Part shown: piece by piece, positions 9,328-17,762 of the stretch
Position numbering within the stretch: the stretch's first letter is position 1
Layout of the letters: every line of letters begins with the position of its first letter
The notes under the pieces: model-generated
What the model was told of the DNA's origin: nothing
Database searches by the model: none
The model's input: the letters and a program-made list of their open reading frames with translations, nothing else
Assembly (NCBI GenBank): GCA_937978655.1
Contig: CALJUX010000024.1
Span: forward strand, 89,906-153,905
Length of the DNA: 64,000 bases
Direction: 5' to 3'
Source: an uncultured Chromatiaceae bacterium
Lineage (GTDB): Bacteria > Pseudomonadota > Gammaproteobacteria > Enterobacterales > Alteromonadaceae
Position numbers and translations under genes: made by a program

Positions 9328-9843
9328 TTAAAACCATTCCGGCGTTAAAAACGGGATTAAGGCCAATATCAGCGCCTGCTGATACACACTGCTGCGGCTG
9401 AGTTTGTGTTGAGTCAAAAGGCCTATCGCACCACCGGCCTGTTTGATATTTTGCGTGCCAAACAAAGCGTCCATCACATCGCCGAGTTCTTCGCCTTGCG
9501 CTAAGCGCTGCACAGCCTCCGGCGGGAGCTGCAAAGATGCGGAGCGGGCACGGCCTTCGCGCTTGCCGTCGCTGATGCGGATCCAGGCGAACGTCATGCC
9601 ATCGTCCAGCCCGGCTTCTATCGCGACATAAAAATCCGCTTGTTGCTGCTGTTGTAAATTGTGCAGCCGGTTGTCGGCACCCAACAGCGTTTCTGCCGAG
9701 GTCATCGGTTGTGCCGCGACGCCGGACTCCGTTTTAAAGCCAACCACCTGCTTGGGTATATCCGGAAAGGCCAAAGCGAAAGCATCACGCACCGCATTGA
9801 TTTTGGCGGGATTGGTGGAAGCAACGGCGATTTGCCACGACAT
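9328..9843 (-). CDS. yjjX: Inosine/xanthosine triphosphatase (YjjX, DUF84 family)
   Basis: 171 residues. The start VASTNPAKINAVRDAF and the central FYVAIEAGLDDG are the nucleotide-binding signatures of the NTPase/ITPase fold of YjjX. The enzyme hydrolyses non-canonical ITP and XTP and so keeps them out of RNA and DNA. Length equals that of E. coli YjjX. It is a single gene, cytoplasmic, transcribed away from the nitroreductase gene. Confidence 0.9.
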   Translation of the reverse strand: MSWQIAVASTNPAKINAVRDAFALAFPDIPKQVVGFKTESGVAAQPMTSAETLLGADNRLHNLQQQQQADFYVAIEAGLDDGMTFAWIRISDGKREGRARSASLQLPPEAVQRLAQGEELGDVMDALFGTQNIKQAGGAIGLLTQHKLSRSSVYQQALILALIPFLTPEWF

Positions 9844-9993
9844 ACGGAATTTCCTTTTGGCGAAAAATTCAGATTATACCGACAGGCCGGCTGACTTGCA
9901 TTGAGTCTGGTCTGAATGGTCGGATTTCAGTTTGAAGTTACTTTGTGTTTACATGAAATTTACGCCAACCAGTCCATTTGCCGGAGCCCATTG

Positions 9994-10668
9994 ATGGAAA
10001 CCCAATATCCGCTGACCGATTTTATCGAATACGACGCCACCCAGATGCAACAACGCACCAGCGATCATCTGGCCCTGATGCAACGTCGCCACACCATCCG
10101 CAGTTTTTCTGACCGAGCGGTGCCGCAGCAGATCATCGAACAGCTCATTCAGATTGCGGCCAGTGCGCCCAGTGGCGCCAATCATCAGCCCTGGCATTTT
10201 GTTGCGATCAGCGACCCGGCGGTGAAACGGCAAATCAGGCAGGAAGCTGAGCTGCAGGAAGCCGGTTTTTATAGTGGCCGGGCCGGTGAAGAATGGCTTA
10301 ATGCCTTGAAGCCGCTGGGCACCGACGCGCATAAGCCATATCTGGAACACGCGCCTTGGCTTATTGTGATCTTTTCGCAAAAACGCGGTGGCATCGAGAA
10401 TAACGACAATGATACCAACTACTATGTGCATGAATCTGTTGGCATAGCGACTGGTTTTTTGATTCAGGCGGCGCATCAGGCCGGGCTGGTATCACTGACC
10501 CACACCCCAAAGCCAATGAGTTTTTTAAGCAAGATCTGTGGCCGTGATAACGACAACGACCGGCCTTATATGTTGCTGGTATTAGGCTACCCGGCCGAAG
10601 ATGCCACGGTGCCGGCGCATGCACTGAAGAAAAAGCCGTTTGCACAAATCTGTACGCTGATTGAGTAA
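9994..10668 (+). CDS. Nitroreductase family FMN oxidoreductase
   Basis: 224 residues from ATG 9994, chosen because CCGGAG lies seven bases upstream; longer in-frame starts lack such a site. The family signature RRHTIRSFSDRAVPQQ and SAPSGANHQPWHFVAI bind FMN, and the central GIATGFLIQAAHQAGL and C-terminal LVLGYPAEDA complete the fold. The final ~15 residues are basic and hydrophobic. It uses NAD(P)H to reduce nitro, quinone or other electrophilic compounds; the in-vivo substrate is unknown. Confidence 0.9.
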   Translation: METQYPLTDFIEYDATQMQQRTSDHLALMQRRHTIRSFSDRAVPQQIIEQLIQIAASAPSGANHQPWHFVAISDPAVKRQIRQEAELQEAGFYSGRAGEEWLNALKPLGTDAHKPYLEHAPWLIVIFSQKRGGIENNDNDTNYYVHESVGIATGFLIQAAHQAGLVSLTHTPKPMSFLSKICGRDNDNDRPYMLLVLGYPAEDATVPAHALKKKPFAQICTLIE

Positions 10669-10826
10669 CAGCAGAACTTCCCCGGTCATAGCAGGCCGGC
10701 ATTGCGCCGGTCTGGCCCGCTCAGCAAGGCGTTGACGTTTTCGCCGGCAGTTCACAGACAAAGGTGCAGATCTCAGCACTTTTTTAGCTGCGTCAGGCGG
10801 CGGGCCATCTTGTCTTTTTGCTGATC

Positions 10827-10871
10827 TTGACAGAATGTCGTTCTTTATATAGAACGCTCTATATAAAGAAC
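10827..10871 (+). promoter_or_regulatory. Promoter overlapped by a perfect 14-base inverted repeat (likely operator of the XRE-cupin regulator)
   Basis: TTGACA at 10827-10832 is followed by a -10-like TATAGA/TAGAAC region. The arms 10840-10853 and 10858-10871 (GTTCTTTATATAGA and its exact complement) are separated by ACGC and cover the -10 and probable start of transcription. A binder there would block the operon, so autoregulation by the XRE protein encoded 29 bases downstream is the simplest reading. Confidence 0.75.
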
Positions 10872-10900
10872 ATCTCAGAACACAGAAAAAGGCCAACATC

Positions 10901-11434
10901 GTGGATCCGGAAAGTTTGCAAACACTGGGCCGGCACATTCAGGGCCTGCGGCTCAGTCGTGGTTTGTCGTTGTCGCAACTGGCAGCTGCTGCCGGCATTG
11001 CCAAATCCAATTTGTCCCGGCTGGAGCAAGGCGCCGGCAATCCGACGCTCGATACCATCTGGCGGCTGTCGCTGCAGCTTGGCGTGCCTTTTGGCAATTT
11101 AATTGCGCCGGTAGCTGCGCTGGTCGGCGATGCCGGTGTGCAGGTGCGTTTGTTGGATCAAGGCAAAGATCAGCCGGCGGTGGACGCTTATTGGATGTCG
11201 GTGGCGCCCCATACTGAGCGTCTGGCTGAGGCGCATGCCAAGGGCACTGTTGAGATGATTTGCCTGATCAGCGGCGAGCTTGAAGTGGGGGGCGTGGACA
11301 GCATGAAACGGCTCAAAGCCGGTGACAGCCATCAGTTTGCCGCCGACGTGCCGCACTTGTATCGCAGCGCTGAACAGTGGACCACGGTGTTGCTGACTAT
11401 TGTCTATCCACGGCAGGAGGCGGGTCATGAGTAA
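10901..11434 (+). CDS. XRE-family transcriptional regulator with cupin domain
   Basis: 177 residues from GTG 10901. Residues ~10-65 are a helix-turn-helix of the Cro/CI type (LSLSQLAAAAGIAKSNLSRLEQG), and residues ~90-170 are a small cupin sensor. It overlaps azlC by 8 bases (ATGAGTAA), so it is the first gene of a regulator-azlC-azlD operon. Regulators of this build next to azlCD are presumed to sense an amino acid and control export. The palindrome directly upstream is its likely target. Confidence 0.9.
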   Translation: MDPESLQTLGRHIQGLRLSRGLSLSQLAAAAGIAKSNLSRLEQGAGNPTLDTIWRLSLQLGVPFGNLIAPVAALVGDAGVQVRLLDQGKDQPAVDAYWMSVAPHTERLAEAHAKGTVEMICLISGELEVGGVDSMKRLKAGDSHQFAADVPHLYRSAEQWTTVLLTIVYPRQEAGHE

Positions 11435-12143
11435 CTTGTCAGCCTGGCGGCTCGGCGCACGGGATGCACTGCCGTTGCTCGGTGGTTATATTCCGGTGGC
11501 GATTTCATTTGGCCTGATTGCCGTGCAGGCTGGTTTTACCGCAGGTGCAGCGGTGCTGGTGTCGGCGCTGATTTATGCCGGCGCCTCGCAGTTCTTATTT
11601 ATTGCCATGATCGCCAGCGGTGCACCGCTGTGGCTGGTCATTGTGATGACCTTACTGATCAATGCCCGTCATGTGGTGTACGGACCGAATCTGGCGCCTT
11701 ATCTGCCATCAGGCCGGCTCTGGCCCTGGCTGATGCATGGTCTGACCGACCAGATTTTTGCCTTAGCGCACACCCGGCTGCCACAGTTGCCGGAGTCGCA
11801 GCGCCTTGGCTGGTATTGCAGCGCGGCCCTGATCGCCTGGGGCAGCTGGATAGCCGGCACAGCGCTTGGCGCTGTGGCCGGGGCAGAAATTACTGCCCGC
11901 TGGCCACTGCTCGGGCAAGTACTGCCGTTTGCGTTGCCGGCATTATTTATGGTGCTGCTGGCGCCACGGTTTACTTCCTGGCAATGGACCTGCACTTTGA
12001 GTTGCACGGCACTGGTGGCGCTTGCACTGAAGTTAGCCGGTCACAGTAATCTGGCGATCCCGCTGGCAGCCCTGTGTGGTGCTGTGGTGTTTTATCTGTT
12101 GCTGCAACAGCAAACTCCGACGGAGGCGCAGCATGAGCACTGA
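11427..12143 (+). CDS. azlC: AzlC family branched-chain amino acid exporter subunit
   Basis: 238 residues, polytopic inner-membrane protein. GARDALPLLGGYIPVAISFGLIAVQAGF at the start and INARHVVYGPNLAPYL are hallmark AzlC stretches. A CAGGAGG site lies seven bases upstream of ATG 11427. With AzlD it forms an exporter of branched-chain amino acids or analogues (known for B. subtilis AzlCD and E. coli YgaZH). Confidence 0.92.
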   Translation: MSNLSAWRLGARDALPLLGGYIPVAISFGLIAVQAGFTAGAAVLVSALIYAGASQFLFIAMIASGAPLWLVIVMTLLINARHVVYGPNLAPYLPSGRLWPWLMHGLTDQIFALAHTRLPQLPESQRLGWYCSAALIAWGSWIAGTALGAVAGAEITARWPLLGQVLPFALPALFMVLLAPRFTSWQWTCTLSCTALVALALKLAGHSNLAIPLAALCGAVVFYLLLQQQTPTEAQHEH

Positions 12144-12480
12144 GATTTGGCTGACGTTATTGGCCTGCGCCGCCGGCACTTTGTTACTGCGGATGTTGCC
12201 GTTGTTGTGGATGCAGCGTCATCTGCGCCGGCGCGACCCGGTGCGCCAGGGCGAGGCGATGCCGCTGTGGCTAACAGTGCTGGCCCCGACCATGATTGCC
12301 GCCATGCTGGGCGTGTCGCTGATCCCGGTCAGTGAAACCCCCACTGGCTGGCTCGCAACTGTACTGGCAAGTCTGGTGACAGTGTTGGTCTGGCGCCGCA
12401 CCCGATCACTGGGTTGGCCGGTCTGCGCCGGTGTTGGTGTGTTTGGGCTGGTGTCGGTGTTGTCGTTGCTGAGTATTTAA
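12133..12480 (+). CDS. azlD: AzlD family transporter small subunit
   Basis: 115 residues with about four hydrophobic helices; the start TEIWLTLLACAAGTLLLRMLPLLWM is typical of AzlD/YgaH. ATG 12133 follows CGGAGG and overlaps the azlC end by 11 bases, as usual for this pair. The operon ends at the terminator right downstream. Confidence 0.9.
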   Translation: MSTEIWLTLLACAAGTLLLRMLPLLWMQRHLRRRDPVRQGEAMPLWLTVLAPTMIAAMLGVSLIPVSETPTGWLATVLASLVTVLVWRRTRSLGWPVCAGVGVFGLVSVLSLLSI

Positions 12481-12493
12481 GTATTCAAAAATA

Positions 12494-12520
12494 AAAAAAC
12501 CGCCCTGAGGCGGTTTTTTT
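12494..12520. terminator. Bidirectional terminator between azlD and the YebC-family gene
   Basis: AAAAAACCGCC-CTGA-GGCGGTTTTTT forms a symmetric stem with A/T tracts on both sides, serving both convergent genes. Confidence 0.88.
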
Positions 12521-12537
12521 AGCGATTAAGGACGGGC

Positions 12538-13248
12538 TTATTCACCAAGGCCAACATAAACGTGTTGGACGTCGTCGTCGTCTTCAATGGCTTCAAGAAA
12601 ATGTTCCACTTCCGCCAGAGCTTCGGCAGACAAGCTGGCCATGCTGACCGGGTTGTTCGGTTTGTAAATCAGTTTGGCGGCAGACACGGTGAAACCAAAT
12701 TCCGGCAGGGCTTTCGCCACCAGGTCCAGATCGGTTGGCTCTGTGTAAAACACCGCATCGCCGTCTTCACCGGCTTCAAAATCCTGTGCGCCTGCTTCAA
12801 TGGCGGCCATCTCGATATCCGCATCGGCGTTGGCAGGAGAGGCGTCAATCTGGCCTAAGCGTTTAAAATCCCATGACACCGAACCGGAAGAACCCAGCTG
12901 CCCTTTGCGGAACAACACACGGATACTCTGGGCGGAGCGGTTTTTATTGTCGGTCAGACATTCAACAATGACCGGCACCTGATGCGGCGCAAAACCTTCA
13001 TAGACGATATGTTCATAGTTGACCGGGCCATCCAGCAGGCCAGCGCCTTTTTTGATGGCGCGTTCCAGCGTTTCTTTTGGCATTGATGCTTTGCGCGAGG
13101 CTTCAATCGCCATGCGCAGTTTGGAGTTCATCGTCGGATCAGCACCGTTGCGCGCTGCCACCATGACTTCTTTGGCCAGTTTGGTGAAAAGTTTGCCTTT
13201 TGCCGCGGAGGCATCAGCTTTGTGTTTGGATTTCCATTGCGCGCCCAT
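12538..13248 (-). CDS. YebC/PmpR (TACO1) family protein, YeeN type
   Basis: 236 residues. The start [24 protein letters not shown] and the core [25 protein letters not shown] match the YebC/TACO1 family, and the end [13 protein letters not shown] is strongly conserved. The first residues resemble the shorter YeeN paralogue rather than YebC itself, which sits next to ruvC in most genomes. Members bind ribosomes or DNA; recent work links YebC proteins to relief of ribosome stalling at proline stretches. Single gene with its own terminator. Confidence 0.9.
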   Translation of the reverse strand: MGAQWKSKHKADASAAKGKLFTKLAKEVMVAARNGADPTMNSKLRMAIEASRKASMPKETLERAIKKGAGLLDGPVNYEHIVYEGFAPHQVPVIVECLTDNKNRSAQSIRVLFRKGQLGSSGSVSWDFKRLGQIDASPANADADIEMAAIEAGAQDFEAGEDGDAVFYTEPTDLDLVAKALPEFGFTVSAAKLIYKPNNPVSMASLSAEALAEVEHFLEAIEDDDDVQHVYVGLGE

Positions 13249-13373
13249 GGCTGCTCTCTCACTTAAGTTAACGTCGGAAAAAACCGCCGTAGTCTAGCCA
13301 ATCCGGCAGGCTGAGGCAACATTGCCGACCGGCTGTGGTAGACTGCGCGACACTGGCAGTTGAGGATAAATTT

Positions 13374-13832
13374 ATGAAACGGGTGCAATGGGTTTCGGCA
13401 GGTTTTGGGCTGATATTGGGCTGTGCGGGTCTTGCTGGCACGGCATGGGCGGGGACACCGCAGGCGGCTGAACCGGCCGCGACAGCGCCGGCGGTCGCGG
13501 TGACGACAGATATCGAAGCCACGATGAAACAAATGGGGTACACCTTTAAACAGGCGATGCAGGCGGCTGATGTTGCCAGCATGCACCAGCAGGTGAACGC
13601 CCTGACTGATCTGGTGGCTTCGGCGCAGCTGTATCAGTTTACGCCGCAAAAACAGCAGGTATTTCAGCAAGGGCTGGCGAAAGTCGCCTCACAGCTGAGC
13701 CTGGTGCAGGCGCAGCTGGCGAAAAACGACCTGGCGGGCGCAAAGCAGGCGCTGGCAGAGGTCGACAGCCTGAAAAAGCAATATCACAAAGAACGTTCTC
13801 CGTCGCTCTGGCAGTTAATATTTGGCAGTTAA
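13374..13832 (+). CDS. cybC: Periplasmic cytochrome b562
   Basis: 152 residues from ATG 13374 (TGAGGA upstream). A Sec signal peptide ends near AWAGT. The mature protein is a four-helix bundle: the first helix IEATMKQMGYTF has the Met axial ligand and the last helix has the motif QYHKERSP with the His ligand, as in E. coli cytochrome b562. There is no CXXCH, consistent with non-covalent haem. Sequence outside the ligand helices is divergent. Role: periplasmic electron carrier, physiological partner unknown. Confidence 0.85.
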   Translation: MKRVQWVSAGFGLILGCAGLAGTAWAGTPQAAEPAATAPAVAVTTDIEATMKQMGYTFKQAMQAADVASMHQQVNALTDLVASAQLYQFTPQKQQVFQQGLAKVASQLSLVQAQLAKNDLAGAKQALAEVDSLKKQYHKERSPSLWQLIFGS

Positions 13833-13847
13833 CGCCGAAGAAATTCA

Positions 13848-13886
13848 AAACCATTGAAAATAAATATCTCATATTTTCAATGGTTT
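13848..13886. terminator. Long AT-rich hairpin after cytochrome b562
   Basis: A perfect 15-base inverted repeat (13848-13862 and 13872-13886) with a 9-base loop, followed by AATTTAATTTT. It probably ends the cytochrome transcript; its length is unusual for a terminator. Confidence 0.6.
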
Positions 13887-13914
13887 AATTTAATTTTCCC
13901 GACAATTTTGCAAC

Positions 13915-13957
13915 CTTAAATAGCCTTAAGGTTGCTTTAAGTTTGCCCCGCCAGAAT
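13915..13957 (+). promoter_or_regulatory. PmrA/QseB-type box and promoter upstream of the hemolysin-ligase operon
   Basis: Three half-sites follow each other: CTTAAA (13915-13920), CTTAAG (13925-13930) and TTTAAG (13936-13941); the last two have the five-base spacing of the known PmrA/QseB recognition pattern. A -10-like CAGAAT follows ten bases later (13952-13957). The ATG is 51 bases beyond the box. The same arrangement occurs at 22415-22447. Confidence 0.75.
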
Positions 13958-13992
13958 CAGCATCATCAAAGAAGACCTGTGGAGAGGTTGAA

Positions 13993-14715
13993 ATGACTGC
14001 TGCTGTAACACTGTCCCCGGTTGAATACCTGCCACCGCTGGCTTTTAAAGAGAACCAGTCTGAGCGCACCGAATCATCACAGGCCGAGCTGTTGTGGTGC
14101 GATCGCAACCACAGTCGTCGCGACAGTCTGGAGCAATTCATTGCCGGCGGTTTTGCCGCGGCTTATGACGCCCGCATCACTCAGTTTATGCCGCACTTAC
14201 TGGCAGTGACGCTGCACGGTCAGTGGCAGGCTGTGCTCGGTATTCGCAGTGGTCTTGCGCCACGTCTTTTTGTTGAACAATACCTCGATGCCGATATCTG
14301 CACAGTGCTTTCCAGTGCCGGTATTCAGACGCAGCGTGCTCAGGTCGCTGAAATTGGCAATCTGTACGCCAGTGGCCGGCAACAAACCTTATTACTCTTT
14401 ATCGCCATGGCCGTGGCGCTGTATCAGCAGGGTTACCGTCATCTGGTGTGCTGCGCCACACCAACCGTGATGTCGATGTTAAGCCGTCATGGTCTGCAGT
14501 TAAATGTGCTGGCAGAGGGCGACCCAAGCCGGTTAGGCGATGCCGCCGCCGATTGGGGCAGTTATTACCAACGCCACCCGCAGGTTTGCCAGTTAGATTT
14601 AGCTGCGGCTTACCAGCTGATTATGGCCAAGCCGCAGCTGCAACAATTGCTCAGTGGTTTTCTGCCTTTGTTGCAAAGTGCCGGCGCCAGTTTATCTGAA
14701 CAAGCCGGTCATTAA
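13993..14715 (+). CDS. Thermostable hemolysin (delta-VPH) family protein
   Basis: 240 residues without a signal peptide. The stretches LFVEQYLD, AEIGNLYASG and DWGSYYQRHPQVCQLDL are those of the family PF12261, named after a Vibrio thermostable hemolysin. The family resembles GNAT/autoinducer-synthase-like acyl-transfer folds more than toxins (fold similarity is from general knowledge, not tested here). As first gene of an operon with an acyl-adenylating enzyme, a diiron oxidase and an SDR, a biosynthetic acyltransferase role is more likely than haemolysis. Preceded by a PmrA-type box. Confidence 0.85.
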   Translation: MTAAVTLSPVEYLPPLAFKENQSERTESSQAELLWCDRNHSRRDSLEQFIAGGFAAAYDARITQFMPHLLAVTLHGQWQAVLGIRSGLAPRLFVEQYLDADICTVLSSAGIQTQRAQVAEIGNLYASGRQQTLLLFIAMAVALYQQGYRHLVCCATPTVMSMLSRHGLQLNVLAEGDPSRLGDAAADWGSYYQRHPQVCQLDLAAAYQLIMAKPQLQQLLSGFLPLLQSAGASLSEQAGH

Positions 14716-14723
14716 GGAGTCGC

Positions 14724-16211
14724 ATGATGCAGTTTAATGTTCCAGCCAGTGCCCGTCTGACTGATTTAGTTTCAGGGCAATCATTAAATCAAAGCGCTAT
14801 CGAAGCGGTCGTGCTGGAGTGGCAGCAGTTATTAACCGACTTGTCCGCCCAGCGTTTAGTGTTATGGGCCGATACCAGCCTGGACTGGGTGTTGTTAGAT
14901 ATCGCTTGCCTCAATAGCGGGCAGTTATTAGTGCCGTTACCGCTGTTTGCCAGCGAGGGCCAGTTAACGCATGTGTTAAGCGCGGTCGGGCCGGAGTTTT
15001 TATTGTCAGACCGGGAAGTCCCGGCAGAATTCGCCCGCCAGCAAGGCCTGACTTTACGTGGCCGCTGCCGCAGTTTTTATCTGTACCAGACCCCGGCGGC
15101 ATTGCAGCAACAGGCACTGCCAGTGCCGGCTGGCACGCAAAAAATTACTTTTACCTCAGGGTCAACCGGTCAGCCTAAAGGCGTGTGTCTGTCGGCGCAA
15201 ACCCAGCTTGCGACCGCACAAAGCCTGGTCACACGCATTGCGCCCAAACTACAGGCGCAAAGCCAACCGCGGCATTTATGTCTGCTGCCACTGTCTTTAC
15301 TGCTGGAAAATATCGCCGGTGTGTATGCGCCATTATTAGCGGGCGGCGAAGTGCTGCTGATGCCGGATGCCGGCCGTGGTTTTGCCGGCAGTAGTCTGGC
15401 CAACCCGCAGCAGTTGCTCGGTCTTATCAGTCAAACCCAGCCCAATAGCCTGATCCTGGTGCCGGAATTGCTGCAACTGTTAGTGCAGGCGGCGTTAAAA
15501 GGTTGGCCAGTGCCGGCAAGTCTGCAGTTTATTGCGGTCGGTGGCGCCAAAGTGGCGGTAGATACCTTACGTCAGGCCGCCGCGCTGCAATTGCCGGTTT
15601 ATCAGGGTTATGGTTTAAGTGAATGTGGCTCCGTGGTCGCACTTTGTAGTGTTGATGCCGCGCACGCCACCGATGATGAATTACAAAGCGCCGGTAAACC
15701 ACTGGCGCATCTTGAAGTGCGGATTGAGCAAGGCGAAATTCAGGTCAAAACGCCGTTTCTGGGTTACATGGGCCAAAGTGGTGCGCAGCAGAATGAATGG
15801 GTTGCTACCGGCGATTTAGGCCAGTGGACTGAAGGCGGTGATTTACAAATTCTGGGCCGGCGCAACAACTTATTGATTTCAAGTTTTGGCCGCAATATTT
15901 CGCCGGAATGGGTGGAAAGCGAGCTGACCAAAACCGGTCTGGTGCAACAGGCGGTGCTGTGTGGCGATGCCAAACCTTATTGTGTGGCCGTGTTATACGC
16001 CGCGCCAACGGTCAGCGATAGCCAGCTCAACGCTTATATCGACCAGCTGAATCTGCAGCTGCCGGATTATGCGCGGGTGACACGTTATCACCGCCTGACA
16101 GCGCCTTTGTCACAAGCAGAAGGCACTTTAACCAGCAATGGCCGGCCACGCCGCGCCGCCATTATGCAAACATATCAACAGCAGATAGCCGCACTGTATC
16201 CGGCTGCCTGA
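14724..16211 (+). CDS. AMP-dependent synthetase/ligase (acyl-adenylating enzyme)
   Basis: 495 residues. Adenylation motifs are visible in order: P-loop TFTSGSTGQPKGV at ~142-154, YQGYGLSECG at ~292-301, TGDLGQW, and GRRNNLLISSFGRNISPEWVE in the hinge. The A10 motif reads LTSNGRPRR, so the catalytic lysine of the usual NGKxxR is arginine. The protein is shorter than fatty acyl-CoA synthetases (~550). AAGGAG lies just upstream; ATG 14727 is an equally possible start. It probably activates a carboxylic acid for transfer by neighbouring enzymes. Confidence 0.9.
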   Translation: MMQFNVPASARLTDLVSGQSLNQSAIEAVVLEWQQLLTDLSAQRLVLWADTSLDWVLLDIACLNSGQLLVPLPLFASEGQLTHVLSAVGPEFLLSDREVPAEFARQQGLTLRGRCRSFYLYQTPAALQQQALPVPAGTQKITFTSGSTGQPKGVCLSAQTQLATAQSLVTRIAPKLQAQSQPRHLCLLPLSLLLENIAGVYAPLLAGGEVLLMPDAGRGFAGSSLANPQQLLGLISQTQPNSLILVPELLQLLVQAALKGWPVPASLQFIAVGGAKVAVDTLRQAAALQLPVYQGYGLSECGSVVALCSVDAAHATDDELQSAGKPLAHLEVRIEQGEIQVKTPFLGYMGQSGAQQNEWVATGDLGQWTEGGDLQILGRRNNLLISSFGRNISPEWVESELTKTGLVQQAVLCGDAKPYCVAVLYAAPTVSDSQLNAYIDQLNLQLPDYARVTRYHRLTAPLSQAEGTLTSNGRPRRAAIMQTYQQQIAALYPAA

Positions 16212-16259
16212 AACACTGAACCTAATTTTTTGCGGAAAACCGCTGGATCGGAGTGACTT

Positions 16260-16955
16260 ATGAGCTTTTACCAGACTTTATTACAAGCGACCGAACAAGA
16301 CCGTCAATACCTGCTGGGCGCGCCAATCATTGCCCGCTGCTTTCATGGTGACATCAGCCGCGACGATTATGTGGCGTTTCTGACCCAGGCTTATCATCAC
16401 GTCAAACACACAGTGCCATTGCTGATGAGTGTTGGTGCATTATTGCCAGAAGCAAAAGAATGGCTGCGCGAAGCGGTGGCCGAATATATCGAAGAAGAAC
16501 TGGGCCATCAGGAGTGGATTTTAAACGACATCAAACGCAGTGGTTATGACAAAGAAATGGCCCGTCGCAGCACGCCGTCTTTTGCTACTGAGATGATGGT
16601 CGCTTATGCCTATGACACGGTGCGCCGCGTCAATCCGGTGGGCTTTTTTGGCATGGTGCTGGTGCTGGAAGGCACGTCGACAGCGCTGGCTGAAAACGCC
16701 GCTGAAACCATTGCCAATAAGCTGCAGCTGCCAAAATCGGCGTTCAGCTACCTGACCTCACACGGTGCGCTGGACCAGGACCATATTAAATTCTATGAAA
16801 ATCTGATGGATAAAATCGACGACCCGGCCGATCAGGCGGTCATTATCCATGCGGCTAAGCGTTTCTACCGCTTGTATGGCGATATTTTCCGCACCCTGAC
16901 GCCAGAGCATGGCATTGCCAAACTGGCCGTTACTGCGACAGCGGAGGCGGTGTAA
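16260..16955 (+). CDS. TenA-like / haem-oxygenase-like diiron redox enzyme
   Basis: 231 residues, all-helical. Candidate iron ligands follow the pattern of haem-oxygenase-like diiron oxidases (HDO family: UndA, BesC, SznF): E80 and H83 in EEELGHQEW, E137 in LVLEGTSTA, and H168, D172, H175 in SHGALDQDH. Such enzymes perform oxidative decarboxylation, fragmentation or N-oxygenation. No thiaminase cysteine is seen, so TenA activity is unlikely. CGGAG precedes ATG 16260; the stop overlaps the next start by one base (TAATG), indicating tight coupling with the SDR. Confidence 0.88.
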   Translation: MSFYQTLLQATEQDRQYLLGAPIIARCFHGDISRDDYVAFLTQAYHHVKHTVPLLMSVGALLPEAKEWLREAVAEYIEEELGHQEWILNDIKRSGYDKEMARRSTPSFATEMMVAYAYDTVRRVNPVGFFGMVLVLEGTSTALAENAAETIANKLQLPKSAFSYLTSHGALDQDHIKFYENLMDKIDDPADQAVIIHAAKRFYRLYGDIFRTLTPEHGIAKLAVTATAEAV

Positions 16956-17758
16956 TGAATCTCAAGGGCAAAACGGTGTTATTGACCGGCGCCAGTGGTG
17001 GCATCGGTCAGGCGATAGCGCTTGAGCTTGCCGCCGCCGGTGCCCGTTTAGTGCTGGTGGCGCGCAATACCACGCGCCTTACGGCACTGCAGGCCGAGCT
17101 GGTGGCGAAATATCCGGCCGACCATCAGACGTTCAGTGCCGATTTAACCCAGGACGAGGACCGGCAGCATTTGCTGACTTTTGTCCGCGAACTGCAGGGC
17201 ATTGATGTGCTGATCAATAACGCCGGCATCAGCCAGTTTGGTCTGGTGGCGCAGCAGGATTACGCGGCGCAGCTTGGCACTAACCTGCTGATGCCGATGT
17301 TATTGACGCAAACCTTGTTACCGGAATTGCAGCGCAAAGCTCAGGCGCTGATTGTCAATGTCGGTTCGGCCTTTGGCAGCATCGGTTATCCGGGCTTTAG
17401 CGGCTACAGCGCCAGCAAATTTGGCCTGCGCGGTTTTACTGAAGCGCTGAAACGCGAACTGGCGGACACTGGCGTGCAAGTGTTGTATTTCGCGCCGCGC
17501 GCCACTGATACAGCGATTAATACTGATGCAGTGGTGGCGATGAATCGTGAACTGGGTAATCACAGCGACAGCCCACAGTTGGTGGCCACTGCAATGTTGC
17601 AACAAATTCAGCAGGAACAGGCCCGGCGTTTTGTCGGCTGGCCTGAACAATTATTCGTCCGGGTCAATGCGATTTTCCCCGGTATTGTCGACAAAGCACT
17701 GGCTGCCAAGCTGGCCGTGATCCGTCGCTACGCACAACTTTCAAATTCAGAGGCTTAA
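16955..17758 (+). CDS. Short-chain dehydrogenase/reductase
   Basis: 267 residues, classical SDR: TGASGGIGQAIA cofactor loop, NNAG at about residue 90, catalytic Ser in NVGSAFGS and YSASK. ARN after the second strand suggests NADP(H). It shares one base with the diiron enzyme gene. Within the operon it would reduce or oxidise the keto/hydroxy group of the acyl-derived product. Confidence 0.92.
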   Translation: MNLKGKTVLLTGASGGIGQAIALELAAAGARLVLVARNTTRLTALQAELVAKYPADHQTFSADLTQDEDRQHLLTFVRELQGIDVLINNAGISQFGLVAQQDYAAQLGTNLLMPMLLTQTLLPELQRKAQALIVNVGSAFGSIGYPGFSGYSASKFGLRGFTEALKRELADTGVQVLYFAPRATDTAINTDAVVAMNRELGNHSDSPQLVATAMLQQIQQEQARRFVGWPEQLFVRVNAIFPGIVDKALAAKLAVIRRYAQLSNSEA

Positions 17759-17762
17759 TATC

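Noticed and set aside
13993..14715. True secreted hemolysin
   Set aside because: No signal peptide or pore-forming features; operon partners are biosynthetic enzymes.
16260..16955. Thiaminase II (TenA)
   Set aside because: The Glu/His/Asp diiron ligand pattern is present and no thiaminase cysteine motif or thiamine genes are seen.
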